Shown in pieces: positions 1 to 10,489 of a DNA stretch of 64,000 nt. The notes beneath the pieces were generated by a model. The model made no database searches and was not told the origin of the DNA. It saw only the letters and a list, made by a program, of their open reading frames with translations. The position numbers and the translations under genes are program-made. Source of the DNA: Bacteroidales bacterium (lineage in GTDB: Bacteria > Bacteroidota > Bacteroidia > Bacteroidales > UBA12077); assembly GCA_003446015.1 (NCBI GenBank), contig DMBU01000054.1:1-64000 (forward strand), read 5' to 3'. How positions within the stretch are numbered: position 1 is the first letter of the stretch; every line of letters begins with the position of its first letter.

Positions 1-33
1 GAGAAGCATCGTTTTGTCTTGATTTTTTTTGAA

Positions 34-59
34 ACTTTTTTGGATCAAGCCAAAAAAGT
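34..59. repeat. perfect palindrome (10-bp arms, 6-nt loop)
   Basis: Arms at 34-43 and 50-59 are exactly complementary around the loop ATCAAG. No T-tract follows, so it is not an obvious intrinsic terminator. It looks like a short REP-type palindrome of the kind scattered in Bacteroidota genomes (inference). The remaining sequence up to 196 holds no gene that I can see, only a second small hairpin at 159-175 just downstream of the aroA stop. Confidence 0.5.
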
Positions 60-196
60 GGAAACATTAATGCAAAAAAGTTCATAGATGCTTCTTTAGC
101 GCACTATAAGTAGTTATAAACATTAAATAATTGATATTTAAATATATATTCTTAGTTTGACGGGAATAGCCCGTCCGGCAGGGGGGCTTTTGTCTT

Positions 197-1423
197 TTAT
201 TTTATTTCAAACCCAACACTCTCCAAGTCTTTCCAATAACCGGGATAGCTTTTTGCAACAACCTCAGGATCTTCAAGTATAAGTTCTCTAGTAATTAAAG
301 ATAATGGAGCAAATGCCAAAGCCATTCTATGATCTTCGTAAGTATTTACAATGTGATTAGAAGGAATTTTAATTTTTTCATTTCCATTCCAGCTTAGGGT
401 ATTATTATTTTCAGATTGAAAATGAATCCCCAGTTTTTCAAATTCAACAACCAAAGCCTTAATCCGATCTGTTTCTTTTATCGATAAATTATCTAATCCG
501 GTTAGCCTGAAAGGGATGTTTTTAGCTACTAAAGTAACAGCAAGCGTTTGTGCCAGATCAGGACAATCGGTAAAATCGTATTCAAAATACTTGCAGTTTG
601 TAGGAATATTTTTAATGCGGATTCCAAAATTAGTGAAAGCAGAATCAACTCCAAGTGTTTTGAAAAGCTCTGTCAAAACAGAATCACCCTGCAAACTATC
701 TCGCGTTAGGCCTGTTAGTTCAATCATCGAGTTTTCATTTAACGAAATCATTTCGAACCAATACGATGCCGACGACCAATCCGATTCAACAATTAATTCC
801 TCTGCTTTATATTCCCCTTTTGCTACCGTAATAATATTTTCATTCCATTGAATTTCAATACCAAATTTTTGCATTAGTTTTATGGTCATCCAAATATAAT
901 CATTGGACAAAATTTTACCTTCAATCGTTAAAATAAACTCACCTTCTAAATAAGGTGCAATCATTAAAAGTGCACTTATGTACTGACTACTTATGTTTCC
1001 TTTTATGCTTATTGACTTTGCAATTAATTTGTTGCCTTTAATTTTAAGAGGAGGGTAACCATCATCTTCTAAATATTCAATTTCTGCTCCCAGCTCTCTC
1101 AAAATATTTACCAGAGCATGAATTGGCCTTTGTTTCATTCTGTCGCTCCCTGTAAGGATTCTTTCTCCAGAAGTAATAGAGAGAAATGCCGTTAAAAAGC
1201 GCATGGCCGTTCCTGTAGCTCCAATATCAATTGTGTTTTTCGATAAATCTTTTAAAGCAGAAATTAATACCTGGGTATCTTTACTGGTTGAAAGATTTTT
1301 AAGTTTTATTCTATCCCTGCATAAAGCTTGAATTATGAGTGCCCTGTTCGAAATGCTTTTCGAAGCAGGCAATGACATAAAACTCTTAATTTCTTTTATT
1401 GGAGCTGTAAGTTTAATTTTCAT
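197..1423 (-). CDS. aroA: 3-phosphoshikimate 1-carboxyvinyltransferase (EPSP synthase)
   Basis: It transfers enolpyruvyl from PEP to shikimate-3-phosphate, the sixth step of chorismate synthesis, in the cytoplasm. The 408-aa length fits the family. The N-terminal PASKSISNRALI motif, the GATGTAMRF motif near residue 68, the KETDRIKAL motif in the second domain and the late YEDHRMALAF motif are the substrate-binding signatures. It reads on the minus strand. Its ATG lies inside the last codons of aroB (11-bp overlap), so the two are probably co-transcribed and translationally coupled, with aroB first. No odd features or truncation were seen. Confidence 0.96.
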   Translation of the reverse strand: MKIKLTAPIKEIKSFMSLPASKSISNRALIIQALCRDRIKLKNLSTSKDTQVLISALKDLSKNTIDIGATGTAMRFLTAFLSITSGERILTGSDRMKQRPIHALVNILRELGAEIEYLEDDGYPPLKIKGNKLIAKSISIKGNISSQYISALLMIAPYLEGEFILTIEGKILSNDYIWMTIKLMQKFGIEIQWNENIITVAKGEYKAEELIVESDWSSASYWFEMISLNENSMIELTGLTRDSLQGDSVLTELFKTLGVDSAFTNFGIRIKNIPTNCKYFEYDFTDCPDLAQTLAVTLVAKNIPFRLTGLDNLSIKETDRIKALVVEFEKLGIHFQSENNNTLSWNGNEKIKIPSNHIVNTYEDHRMALAFAPLSLITRELILEDPEVVAKSYPGYWKDLESVGFEIK

Positions 1424-2489
1424 ACTGTAAATTGCTATACCACTTTAGTGTTTCAATAATATCTTCTTTTTTACAGTTCTGGTTTATTTTGATTTGGCCA
1501 ATATCCTCGAGTAATGTTAGATTTATATTTAAACCTTCACTCTTTTTATCATGACCAATAAGTTCAAGAATTTTTTCGAAGTCTTTTTCTCTCAATTCTA
1601 AGCGTTTATAAGTATTGAAGATATAAGAAACAATTTTATCCATTTTATGTATCGGGAAATTACTCATTTTGTGCGATAAGTATATCTCGCAAATTATTCC
1701 ATGAGCTATTGCTTCTCCATGGAGAATTTCATTTTCCGAACTCATAAAGAAGCTTTCAAACGCATGACCAAAGGTATGTCCAAAATTTAAGGCTTTTCTT
1801 ATATTTTTTTCAAAAGGATCTTGCTCAACAAAATGGTTTTTAATATTAACCGACCTTGCAATAAGTTGATTAAGCTCCTTAAATCCTGTTTGCTTTATTT
1901 TATGATTAATCAGATTTAGCCAGTCTTTTTCATCAAAAATTAAAGCATGTTTTAGCATCTCGGCCCAACCGGAAAGAATATTTCTATCATCCAACGTTTG
2001 GTTAAACGAACTATCAATAAGTATATATTTTGGATGATTAAAAACCCCAATTTCGTTTTTTAATCCATAAAAATTAACTCCTGTTTTTCCCCCGATGGAA
2101 GCATCAACTTGCGATAACAGAGTAGTGGGGATATTTATAAAGTCGATTCCTCGTTTAAATGTTGAAGCCGCAAATCCACCAAGGTCGCCAATAATCCCTC
2201 CACCTAAATTTATTAATAAAGAAGTTCTGTCGGCTCCTTTTTCCTGGAGTGTTTTCCACACTTTTTCTACTGTGTTAATTGTTTTGTTCGATTCTCCGCT
2301 TTTAATTTCAATTATTTCAGATTTCTTAATTTCATCAATAGCATAAATTAAAGGCAAGCAATTGGATTTTGTATTTTCATCAACCAATACAAATATTTTT
2401 CTATTCTTTAATTCTTTGAAGATTTCAGTTAAAATTGTCTGTATTTCAGTAGAAATAAATATGGTGGAAAACTCCGAATTAATTCTCAT
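1413..2489 (-). CDS. aroB: 3-dehydroquinate synthase
   Basis: It converts DAHP to 3-dehydroquinate, the second step of the shikimate pathway, using NAD and a metal ion. The 358-aa protein has the NAD-binding stretch LLINLGGGIIGDLGGF, the core IPTTLLSQVDASIGGKTGVN and the metal-ligand motif NFGHTFGHAFE, all intact. It is the first gene of a two-gene minus-strand operon with aroA. The region upstream (2490-2638) is shared with the divergent membrane-protein gene at 2639. Confidence 0.96.
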   Translation of the reverse strand: MRINSEFSTIFISTEIQTILTEIFKELKNRKIFVLVDENTKSNCLPLIYAIDEIKKSEIIEIKSGESNKTINTVEKVWKTLQEKGADRTSLLINLGGGIIGDLGGFAASTFKRGIDFINIPTTLLSQVDASIGGKTGVNFYGLKNEIGVFNHPKYILIDSSFNQTLDDRNILSGWAEMLKHALIFDEKDWLNLINHKIKQTGFKELNQLIARSVNIKNHFVEQDPFEKNIRKALNFGHTFGHAFESFFMSSENEILHGEAIAHGIICEIYLSHKMSNFPIHKMDKIVSYIFNTYKRLELREKDFEKILELIGHDKKSEGLNINLTLLEDIGQIKINQNCKKEDIIETLKWYSNLQYEN

Positions 2490-2638
2490 TTAGGAAATTG
2501 ATTTTTGATGTATAAAAGTACAAAATATATTTATACCATAAAATCGACTTTTTAGGAATAATAAGAAAATCTGGGCATCATTAATTATGTAAAACATAGA
2601 AAGTTACTTATCTTTGATTCCCGATTTATAAATTCGTT

Positions 2639-3112
2639 ATGCATTTTGATAATAGTAATAAAGTAATAAAACTTAGCAAAAGAAAATATATCGCCCTGCT
2701 GATATATTTAATATTAATGGGAGTGCTTATTTTATCTGATGTGTTTGGTAATAGAATCCTTGGATATGATAAGTCAATATTTATAGGTTCTTTCACAGCA
2801 CTATATATCCTGTATGTGGTTTATGCCTATTTATCAAATTATAATTATTTTGTATTTAACGACGAAGGTGAAAAGCTAACTTTCCGGTTTGCCTCACTCC
2901 GCCCGTTCGATAATAAAAAGCAGGCAATCGAAATACCAAAAACTAGTTTTAAAGGATATAAATTCAAAAATTCATTTTTTAAACTGAGACAGGAAATAAT
3001 CCTACATGTAAAAACGAATAATGGTATTGCAAGTTATCCTCCGATAAGTATTAGGGCTCTTTCTATAAACCAAAGAAAGATGCTTGTTAGCTCTTTAAAT
3101 CAGTATGTTTAG
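2639..3112 (+). CDS. small membrane protein, PH-like fold possible
   Basis: Unrecognised 157-aa protein. Two hydrophobic segments near residues 17-35 and 44-65 look like a transmembrane hairpin. The soluble C-terminal half is rich in basic and beta-branched residues and resembles the layout of bacterial PH-domain membrane proteins (layout only; no firm motif). It is divergent from aroB and a TATCTTTG element (2609-2616) lies about 23 bp upstream of the ATG. A role in the envelope is inference. Confidence 0.7.
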   Translation: MHFDNSNKVIKLSKRKYIALLIYLILMGVLILSDVFGNRILGYDKSIFIGSFTALYILYVVYAYLSNYNYFVFNDEGEKLTFRFASLRPFDNKKQAIEIPKTSFKGYKFKNSFFKLRQEIILHVKTNNGIASYPPISIRALSINQRKMLVSSLNQYV

Positions 3113-3225
3113 CTGGTGTGACGACAAGTCCTATTCTGAAAATGTTTAGTATTTATTTTCATATTTTTATTAAACCGGCAGGTATTAAAAATGTGTTTAA
3201 TATCATATTATTATCCTTATGTTTT

Positions 3226-3258
3226 TTTGAATTAATTGAATATTAAAATTTACTTTTG
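3226..3258 (+). promoter_or_regulatory. Bacteroidota-type promoter for the first gdh gene
   Basis: TTTG (3226-3229) and TACTTTTG (3251-3258) match the -33 TTTG / -7 TAnnTTTG consensus of the Bacteroidota primary sigma factor with a 21-bp spacer. The start codon of the glutamate dehydrogenase gene lies 57 bp downstream. Confidence 0.6.
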
Positions 3259-3315
3259 CGCAAAATTTTTAGATTACTAATACAATTTAGTTTTAATCAT
3301 TAAAATAATATAAAC

Positions 3316-4653
3316 ATGAACGTTGATAAATTAATGCTTCAGCTTGAGCAAAAACATCCAGGAGAAGTTGAATATCTTCAAGCTGTTAGAGAAGTTTTAG
3401 AATCCATTGAGGATATTTACAATCAAAATCCTCAGTTTGAAGCTGCTGCTATTGTTGAAAGAATTGTTGAGCCAGACAGAATCTTAACTTTTAAGGTGCC
3501 TTGGGTTGGTGACGATGGTAAAGTAAATGTTAACTTAGGTTACCGTATTCAATTTAACAATGCTATTGGACCTTATAAAGGTGGTTTACGTTTTCACCCT
3601 AGTGTAAATTTAAGTATCCTTAAATTTTTAGGTTTTGAACAAATTTTCAAAAATTCTTTAACTACATTACCTATGGGTGGTGGTAAAGGAGGTTCTGATT
3701 TCAATCCAAAAGGAAAATCAGATGCTGAAGTTATGCGTTTTTGTCAATCATTCATGATGGAATTATGGAGACTTATTGGTCCTGAAACTGATGTACCTGC
3801 TGGTGATATCGGAGTTGGTGGTCGCGAAATTGGTTTCATGTTCGGAATGTACAGAAAATTAGCAAGAGAAAATACTGGTGTTTTAACCGGTAAAGGTTTA
3901 AACTGGGGTGGTAGTTTAATTCGTCCTGAAGCTACTGGTTTTGGTAATGTTTATTTTGCAAAAGAAATGTTAGCAACCAAAGGTGAAACTTTCGAAGGTA
4001 AAACCGTTGCTGTTTCTGGTTTTGGTAATGTTGCCTGGGGAGCTACTATTAAAGCTACCGAATTAGGAGCAAAAGTGGTAACTATTTCTGGTCCTGATGG
4101 ATATATTTACGATCCTGCAGGTATTTCAGGTGAAAAAATCAATTATTTATTAGAATTGAGAGCTTCTAACAACGACGTTGTTGCTCCATATGCTGATAAA
4201 TTTAGTGGTTCTACATTCTTTGCAGGTAAAAGACCTTGGGAACAAAAAGTTGATATAGCTCTTCCTTGTGCTACTCAAAATGAGTTAAATAAAGAAGATG
4301 CTCAAATGTTAATTAAGAACGGCTGTATGTGTGTTTCTGAAGGTGCTAATATGCCTTCTACACCAGAAGCAGTTGAATTATTCTTAGAACACAAATTATT
4401 ATTCGGTCCTGGTAAAGCTGCTAATGCTGGTGGTGTTGCAACTTCAGGTTTAGAAATGTCACAAAATTCAATGAAATTAAACTGGTCATCTGAAGAAGTT
4501 GATGCTAAATTACATGGAATCATGTGTAATATTCACGAAGCATGCGTTAAATACGGAAAAGATGCTAGTGGCCATGTTGACTATGTAAAAGGTGCAAACA
4601 TAGCCGGTTTCTTAAAAGTAGCTAATGCAATGTTAGATCAAGGAGTTATTTAA
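3316..4653 (+). CDS. gdhA: glutamate dehydrogenase, hexameric family (copy 1)
   Basis: Reversible reductive amination of 2-oxoglutarate with ammonium to glutamate. The 445-aa length is that of the small hexameric class typical of bacteria. Substrate-site motifs PMGGGKGGSDF and PAGDIGVGGREIG and the dinucleotide motif AVSGFGNVAWG are intact. It has its own promoter-like element upstream and a strong terminator downstream, so it is probably monocistronic. A close paralog sits 1.4 kb downstream on the other side of dprA. The nucleotide-site loop differs (GFGNVAWGA here, GSGNVAQYA in copy 2), which could mean different cofactor preference (inference). Codon use is highly biased to AT-ending codons, as expected for a strongly expressed gene. 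Confidence 0.96.
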   Translation: MNVDKLMLQLEQKHPGEVEYLQAVREVLESIEDIYNQNPQFEAAAIVERIVEPDRILTFKVPWVGDDGKVNVNLGYRIQFNNAIGPYKGGLRFHPSVNLSILKFLGFEQIFKNSLTTLPMGGGKGGSDFNPKGKSDAEVMRFCQSFMMELWRLIGPETDVPAGDIGVGGREIGFMFGMYRKLARENTGVLTGKGLNWGGSLIRPEATGFGNVYFAKEMLATKGETFEGKTVAVSGFGNVAWGATIKATELGAKVVTISGPDGYIYDPAGISGEKINYLLELRASNNDVVAPYADKFSGSTFFAGKRPWEQKVDIALPCATQNELNKEDAQMLIKNGCMCVSEGANMPSTPEAVELFLEHKLLFGPGKAANAGGVATSGLEMSQNSMKLNWSSEEVDAKLHGIMCNIHEACVKYGKDASGHVDYVKGANIAGFLKVANAMLDQGVI

Positions 4654-4692
4654 TTATATATAACTTGTAGTTTTTAGCTTGTAATTTATGGT

Positions 4693-4741
4693 AAGAAGGT
4701 ACTCTCCCGATAGTTATCGGAATGAGTATCTTCTTTTTTTT
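4693..4741 (+). terminator. intrinsic terminator after gdh copy 1
   Basis: A 12-bp stem (AAGAAGGTACTC with GAGTATCTTCTT, one G-U) encloses a second 5-bp hairpin (CCGAT-AGTT-ATCGG), followed by a run of T. Confidence 0.85.
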
Positions 4742-4781
4742 ATTTTTTTTATTTAATTTCATGTAAAAAATTACATGAATA

Positions 4782-5906
4782 ATGCACGCAGAAGATTTAA
4801 AATATAAAATAGCTCTTAGCCTTATACCCAAAGTTGGTCATATCACTGCAAAAAAACTGGTATCTTATGTGGGTAGTTTCGAAGGAGTATTTAACGAAAC
4901 AAAAGGAAATTTGTTGAAAATACCCGGGATTGGATCAGTCCTTGCTGATTTAATTGTTAATACAAATGTTTTGCCTAAAGCCGAAGAGGAAGTTGAATTT
5001 ATAAAAAAAAATAAAATCATCCCGATATTTTACCTCGATAAGCATTATCCCGAAAGATTAAAACATTGCGAAGATGCCCCAATTCTTATTTATACTTTGG
5101 GTAATATTGATCTGAATTCAAGAAAAATTCTAAGTATCGTAGGTACACGAAAAGCAACTACTGAGGGTATTGTTTTTTGCCAAAAACTTATAAAAGATCT
5201 TAAGGAACGAGAGCACAATCCTATTGTGGTTAGCGGTTTGGCATATGGTATTGATGCATGTGCACATCAGACTGCACTGAACAGTGGATTATTAACAATA
5301 GCTGTTTTGGGCCATGGCTTAGATATTATTTATCCGGCATCACATAAAAAGCTGGCAAAAGAAATTGTTAAGCAAGGAATGTTAATCACAGATTTTCCGA
5401 GCAAATCAATTCGTGATAAAAACAATTTTATTAAACGAAATAGAATTATTGCAGGTTTATCCGATGCAACCATAGTTATTGAATCAGGAGAAAAAGGTGG
5501 GTCTTTGGTTACTGCAGATATTGCAAATTCGTATAACCGGGATGTTTTTGCAGTTCCCGGTCGAATATCAGATGTTTATTCTAAAGGTTGTAATAATCTT
5601 ATTAAAACCAACAAGGCTTCAATGCTTACTTCGGTTGAGGATCTTGAATATTTATTGGGATGGGATCCAGGTAAGAAAAACGAAGAATCTGTTCAACGTG
5701 AATTGTTTGTTAATCTCAGCGAAGAAGAAAAAATTATAACAGAGATTCTTAAAAAGCATGATGAACTTCCTATCGATTCGATTTGTGTAAAATGCAACAT
5801 GCCAACAAGTAAGGTGTCACCAGTATTGTTAAACTTAGAGTTTATGGGCATTGTAAAGACATTGCCCGGGAAAATGTACAAGTTGATTTCCCCAATTTAT
5901 ATATGA
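4782..5906 (+). CDS. dprA: DNA-processing protein DprA
   Basis: It binds incoming single-stranded DNA during natural transformation and loads RecA. The 374-aa protein has an N-terminal helix-hairpin-helix region (residues 1-65, with IPGIGSVLADLI), the central Rossmann-like DprA/Smf domain (VSGLAYGIDACAHQTAL; ESGEKGGSLVTAD) and a C-terminal winged-helix domain (about 310-370, DSICVKCNMPTSKVSPVLLNLE). All three are complete. It sits between two glutamate dehydrogenase genes with terminators or promoters around it, so there is no operon partner. Confidence 0.95.
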   Translation: MHAEDLKYKIALSLIPKVGHITAKKLVSYVGSFEGVFNETKGNLLKIPGIGSVLADLIVNTNVLPKAEEEVEFIKKNKIIPIFYLDKHYPERLKHCEDAPILIYTLGNIDLNSRKILSIVGTRKATTEGIVFCQKLIKDLKEREHNPIVVSGLAYGIDACAHQTALNSGLLTIAVLGHGLDIIYPASHKKLAKEIVKQGMLITDFPSKSIRDKNNFIKRNRIIAGLSDATIVIESGEKGGSLVTADIANSYNRDVFAVPGRISDVYSKGCNNLIKTNKASMLTSVEDLEYLLGWDPGKKNEESVQRELFVNLSEEEKIITEILKKHDELPIDSICVKCNMPTSKVSPVLLNLEFMGIVKTLPGKMYKLISPIYI

Positions 5907-6044
5907 TAAAAATCAGGAGTGTTGTTAAACATGATTGGTTTAGAATCGTTGATATTGCTAAAATACAGGGCTTCAAAACATTCTGTTATTTGAATAACAA
6001 TAAAAATTGTGAATTGTCCTATTTTCTTTAATTTTTTTTTTACA

Positions 6045-6052
6045 TAAGTTTG
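6045..6052 (+). promoter_or_regulatory. -7 element for gdh copy 2
   Basis: TAAGTTTG matches TAnnTTTG and lies 44 bp upstream of the start codon at 6097. A clear -33 TTTG at the right spacing was not found. Confidence 0.4.
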
Positions 6053-6096
6053 TTAGCATTAAACCATAAATTACAAACTAAAAACTAAAAAAAATT

Positions 6097-7437
<1,341 letters not shown>

Positions 7438-7459
7438 TTAATTTATCGATAAATATTTT

Positions 7460-7488
7460 AAGGGAGACAAATTTTGTCTCCCTTTTTT
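7460..7488 (+). terminator. intrinsic terminator after gdh copy 2
   Basis: AAGGGAGACAAA pairs with TTTGTCTCCCTT in a tight hairpin followed by T residues. Confidence 0.85.
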
Positions 7489-7588
7489 GTTTTAGGGTAA
7501 TTCCCTTTTTGTTGATCATAGATAAGATTAACTGTTTTATGACACATTGAATTAATAACAGAACCATAGTTTTAAGTCAGATTTTTTT

Positions 7589-7596
7589 TATGTTTG
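7589..7596 (+). promoter_or_regulatory. -7 element for tatD; decides the start codon
   Basis: TATGTTTG matches TAnnTTTG. It overlaps the possible upstream TTG start at 7594, so transcription would begin after that codon. This favours the ATG at 7615 as the real tatD start. Confidence 0.55.
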
Positions 7597-7614
7597 CATC
7601 GCTTAATTTTTTTT

Positions 7615-8382
7615 ATGCAATTAATAGATACGCATACCCATTTATTCTTACCTGAGTTTGATTCTGATAGGGATCAGGTTATTTTGAATGCACAACAGAA
7701 TGGAGTAGAGAAAGTGCTTCTTCCTAATGTTGATGGTTCAACAATAAATGATTTATTAAAACTTGTTGAAAAATATCCTGATTATTGTTACCCGATGATG
7801 GGTTTGCATCCAACATCTGTAACGGAAGATTATAAGGAAGAACTCAAAAAAACAGAAATCTGGCTTGAAAAAAGAAAATTTATTGCTATTGGTGAAATAG
7901 GAATAGATTTATATTGGGATAAAACATTTAAAAAACAACAAGAAGAGGCTTTTAGATATCAAATTGATTTAGCTAAAAAATACGATTTACCAGTTGTAAT
8001 TCATGCGCGTGATTCATTTGATGAAATATTCACAATAATGGATGAAATAATTGATGATAAATTAAAAGGAGTGTTTCATGCATTTACCGGGGATGAAATT
8101 CAAGCTAAACGTATTATTGAGTGGGGATTTAAAATAGGAATCGGAGGCATAGTTACGTTTAAAAATTCAGGATTGGATAAAGTTGTTCATAATATTGATA
8201 TAAATCATATCGTTTTAGAAACAGATTCACCATATTTGGCCCCTGTTCCGCATCGGGGAAAAAGAAATGAAAGTGCTTATTTACTCAATATTGCACAGAA
8301 AATAGCAGAAATAAAAAACATATCATTCAAAGAAGTTGCTGAAATTACCACTTATAATGCAAATCAACTTTTTAAGTTGTAA
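7615..8382 (+). CDS. tatD: TatD-family metal-dependent hydrolase/DNase
   Basis: TatD proteins are amidohydrolase-fold nucleases acting on DNA 3' ends; several act in DNA repair or quality control. From the ATG at 7615 the protein is 255 aa, the usual length, and begins directly with MQLIDTHTHLF, the first metal-binding motif. The later GEIGIDLYWD, VIHARDSFDE, HAFTGD and ETDSPYLAP motifs are intact. An upstream TTG at 7594 would add seven residues but overlaps the -7 element. The gap to the asparaginase gene is only 5 bp, so the two form an operon. Confidence 0.92.
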   Translation: MQLIDTHTHLFLPEFDSDRDQVILNAQQNGVEKVLLPNVDGSTINDLLKLVEKYPDYCYPMMGLHPTSVTEDYKEELKKTEIWLEKRKFIAIGEIGIDLYWDKTFKKQQEEAFRYQIDLAKKYDLPVVIHARDSFDEIFTIMDEIIDDKLKGVFHAFTGDEIQAKRIIEWGFKIGIGGIVTFKNSGLDKVVHNIDINHIVLETDSPYLAPVPHRGKRNESAYLLNIAQKIAEIKNISFKEVAEITTYNANQLFKL

Positions 8383-8387
8383 ACAAG

Positions 8388-9425
8388 ATGAAAGAGAATA
8401 GATCAAAATCTATATTAATTATATATACCGGAGGAACCATTGGGATGATCAAAGATCCTGAAACGGGAGTCTTATCTCCGTTTGATTTTGATCAGATTTT
8501 GGTTGAAGTGCCAGAATTAAAAAGATTTGGGTTTAAGCTTTCTACTACATCTTTTTCACCTTTAATTGATTCTTCAAACCTGAACCCCGAGGTTTGGATT
8601 AAACTGGCAGAAATCATTCAAGAAGAATATAATGCTTATGATGGTTTTGTAATACTGCATGGAACTGATACCATGGCTTATTCTGCGTCTGCTTTAAGTT
8701 TTATGCTCGAGAATCTCGATAAACCAGTAATTTTTACAGGGTCTCAATTACCTATCGGAACTTTGCGTACTGATGGTAAAGAAAATCTTATTTCTGCAAT
8801 TGAAATAGCTGCCACCGAAAAAAATGGACAAGCTCTTGCACCGGAGGTATGTGTTTATTTCGAAAATAAATTAATGAGAGGAAACCGCACAACAAAATAT
8901 AATTCGGAACATTTTAATGCCTTTGAATCACCCAATTATCCTAATTTGGCTGAAGCCGGAATAAATATAAAGTTTAATTATGGTGCAATTCATTATTCAA
9001 CAAACAAAAAAGATTTAAAAATACATATCAGGTTGGATACAAATATTGTTATTTTAAAAATCTTTCCTGGAATTAATCAAGAAACAATACATACTATATT
9101 AAATTTAAATAATGTTAAAGCTATTATACTGGAAACATATGGTGCCGGAAATGCCCCTACTGAAAAGTGGTTTTTAGCTGAGATAGAAAGAGTTATTAAA
9201 CAAGGACGGATAGTTTTAAATGTTACTCAGTGTATTGCGGGGAGTGTTGATATGACAAAATACCAAACCGGAAATGAGCTTTTAAAGAGAGGTGTATTAA
9301 GCGGTTATGACATAACAACAGAAGCAGCTGTAACAAAGTTGATGCATATTCTGGGAAGAGAATTAAAGCAGGATGAATCTAAATTATTATTAAATCAATC
9401 TATTAGTGGTGAAATAACAAAATAA
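8388..9425 (+). CDS. ansA: type I (cytoplasmic) L-asparaginase
   Basis: It hydrolyses L-asparagine to aspartate and ammonia. The 345-aa protein has the first catalytic threonine motif IIYTGGTIGM near the N-terminus and the second motif HGTDTMAYSASALS about 80 residues on, both diagnostic of the family. There is no signal peptide, which fits the cytoplasmic type I enzyme. It lies 5 bp after tatD, in the same operon. A GCCCC/GGGGC hairpin (9459-9473) lies between its stop and tRNA-Ser but lacks a T-tract. Confidence 0.93.
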   Translation: MKENRSKSILIIYTGGTIGMIKDPETGVLSPFDFDQILVEVPELKRFGFKLSTTSFSPLIDSSNLNPEVWIKLAEIIQEEYNAYDGFVILHGTDTMAYSASALSFMLENLDKPVIFTGSQLPIGTLRTDGKENLISAIEIAATEKNGQALAPEVCVYFENKLMRGNRTTKYNSEHFNAFESPNYPNLAEAGINIKFNYGAIHYSTNKKDLKIHIRLDTNIVILKIFPGINQETIHTILNLNNVKAIILETYGAGNAPTEKWFLAEIERVIKQGRIVLNVTQCIAGSVDMTKYQTGNELLKRGVLSGYDITTEAAVTKLMHILGRELKQDESKLLLNQSISGEITK

Positions 9426-9483
9426 TTATTTGATTTTGCTTATTTTTTTGTATTTTGTGCCCCGATTCGGGGCGATGTGTAAT

Positions 9484-9571
9484 GGAGAAATGGCCGAGTG
9501 GTCGAAGGCGCACGCCTGGAAAGTGTGTATACCTCACAAGGGTATCGAGGGTTCGAATCCCTCTTTCTCCG
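9484..9571 (+). tRNA. tRNA-Ser (anticodon GGA)
   Basis: The 88-nt gene folds as a class II tRNA. The acceptor stem pairs GGAGAAA with TTTCTCC, the anticodon stem CACGC/GTGTG holds the loop CTGGAAA with anticodon GGA at 9518-9520, there is a long variable arm, and the T-loop is GTTCGAATC. The CCA end is not encoded. It reads UCC and UCU codons. Confidence 0.96.
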
Positions 9572-9649
9572 CAATAATTTTTAATTAGTGAATTTTTTAA
9601 TAATTTTACATACATAAAAATCGTTAATAATTTAAACAGAAAACAAACC

Positions 9650-10483
9650 ATGAAAAAATTATTTGCATTTATAGCAGTTTTTGGGATGCTTTTATTTGGA
9701 GCATCATTCTACACAGTTGCTCAAGATGAAACAACTGATGAAACAACTGTTGAACAAACCGATTCTATGGAAATGGATGAAGTGATGGAAGACACTACAG
9801 TTGTTGCTGAAGAAGTTGCTGAAGAAGTTGTTGCAGAGGTTGAAAAACCAGCTAAACTAAAACAAATCAAAATTAAATTTATTGAAGGAGGCCCAGGATT
9901 TATGGGTGTTGTTCTTCTTTGTTTAATTTTAGGTTTAGCTATCGCAATTGAAAGAATTATTTATTTGAATTTAGCATCTACAAACACTAATAAATTATTA
10001 TTATCTGTTGAAGAAGCTTTAAATCAAGGTGGTGTTGAAGCTGCAAAAGAAATTTGTCGAAATACAAAAGGCCCTGTTGCAAGTATTTTCTACCAAGGTC
10101 TTGACAGAATGGATGAAGGAATTGAAGTTGTTGAAAAATCAGTAGTTGCTTACGGATCAGTTCAGATGGGCTTATTAGAAAAAGGAATTACCTGGATTTC
10201 ATTATTTATTGCTACTGCTCCTATGTTAGGTTTCATGGGTACTGTAATTGGTATGATTGGTGCATTTGACTCAATCGAAGCTGCTGGTGATATATCTCCA
10301 TCTCTTGTTGCTGGTGGTATTAAAGTGGCTTTACTTACAACCGTAGGTGGTTTGATCGTTGCAGTTATTTTACAAGTATTTTACAATTATATTATTTCAA
10401 AAATCGATGGCATCGTGAACGATATGGAAGATGCATCAATTTCATTAATCGATATATTAGTAAAATACAACCTAAAAAAATAA
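9650..10483 (+). CDS. exbB: MotA/TolQ/ExbB proton-channel family protein
   Basis: Inner-membrane subunit of the ExbB-ExbD complex that uses proton-motive force to drive TonB-dependent transport. The 277-aa protein starts with a signal-like hydrophobic stretch (residues 5-24) and then a very acidic Glu/Thr/Val-rich linker (25-66), a common Bacteroidota variant. Three membrane segments follow (about 85-105, 175-200 and 220-245), with the family motif GLLEKGITWISLFIATAPMLGFMGTVIGM. It is the first gene of a four-gene operon with a membrane protein and two ExbD proteins. Confidence 0.9.
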   Translation: MKKLFAFIAVFGMLLFGASFYTVAQDETTDETTVEQTDSMEMDEVMEDTTVVAEEVAEEVVAEVEKPAKLKQIKIKFIEGGPGFMGVVLLCLILGLAIAIERIIYLNLASTNTNKLLLSVEEALNQGGVEAAKEICRNTKGPVASIFYQGLDRMDEGIEVVEKSVVAYGSVQMGLLEKGITWISLFIATAPMLGFMGTVIGMIGAFDSIEAAGDISPSLVAGGIKVALLTTVGGLIVAVILQVFYNYIISKIDGIVNDMEDASISLIDILVKYNLKK

Positions 10484-10489
10484 TTAATT

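Noticed and set aside
4302..4523. Antisense open frames within gdh, leuS, fabF-type and kinase genes
   Set aside because: They lie wholly inside well-supported genes, show no start signals or family motifs and follow from codon bias.
9403..9651. 82-codon minus-strand open frame across tRNA-Ser
   Set aside because: It runs through the tRNA gene; its GERGIRTLD-like peptide is the well-known false translation of the antisense tRNA.
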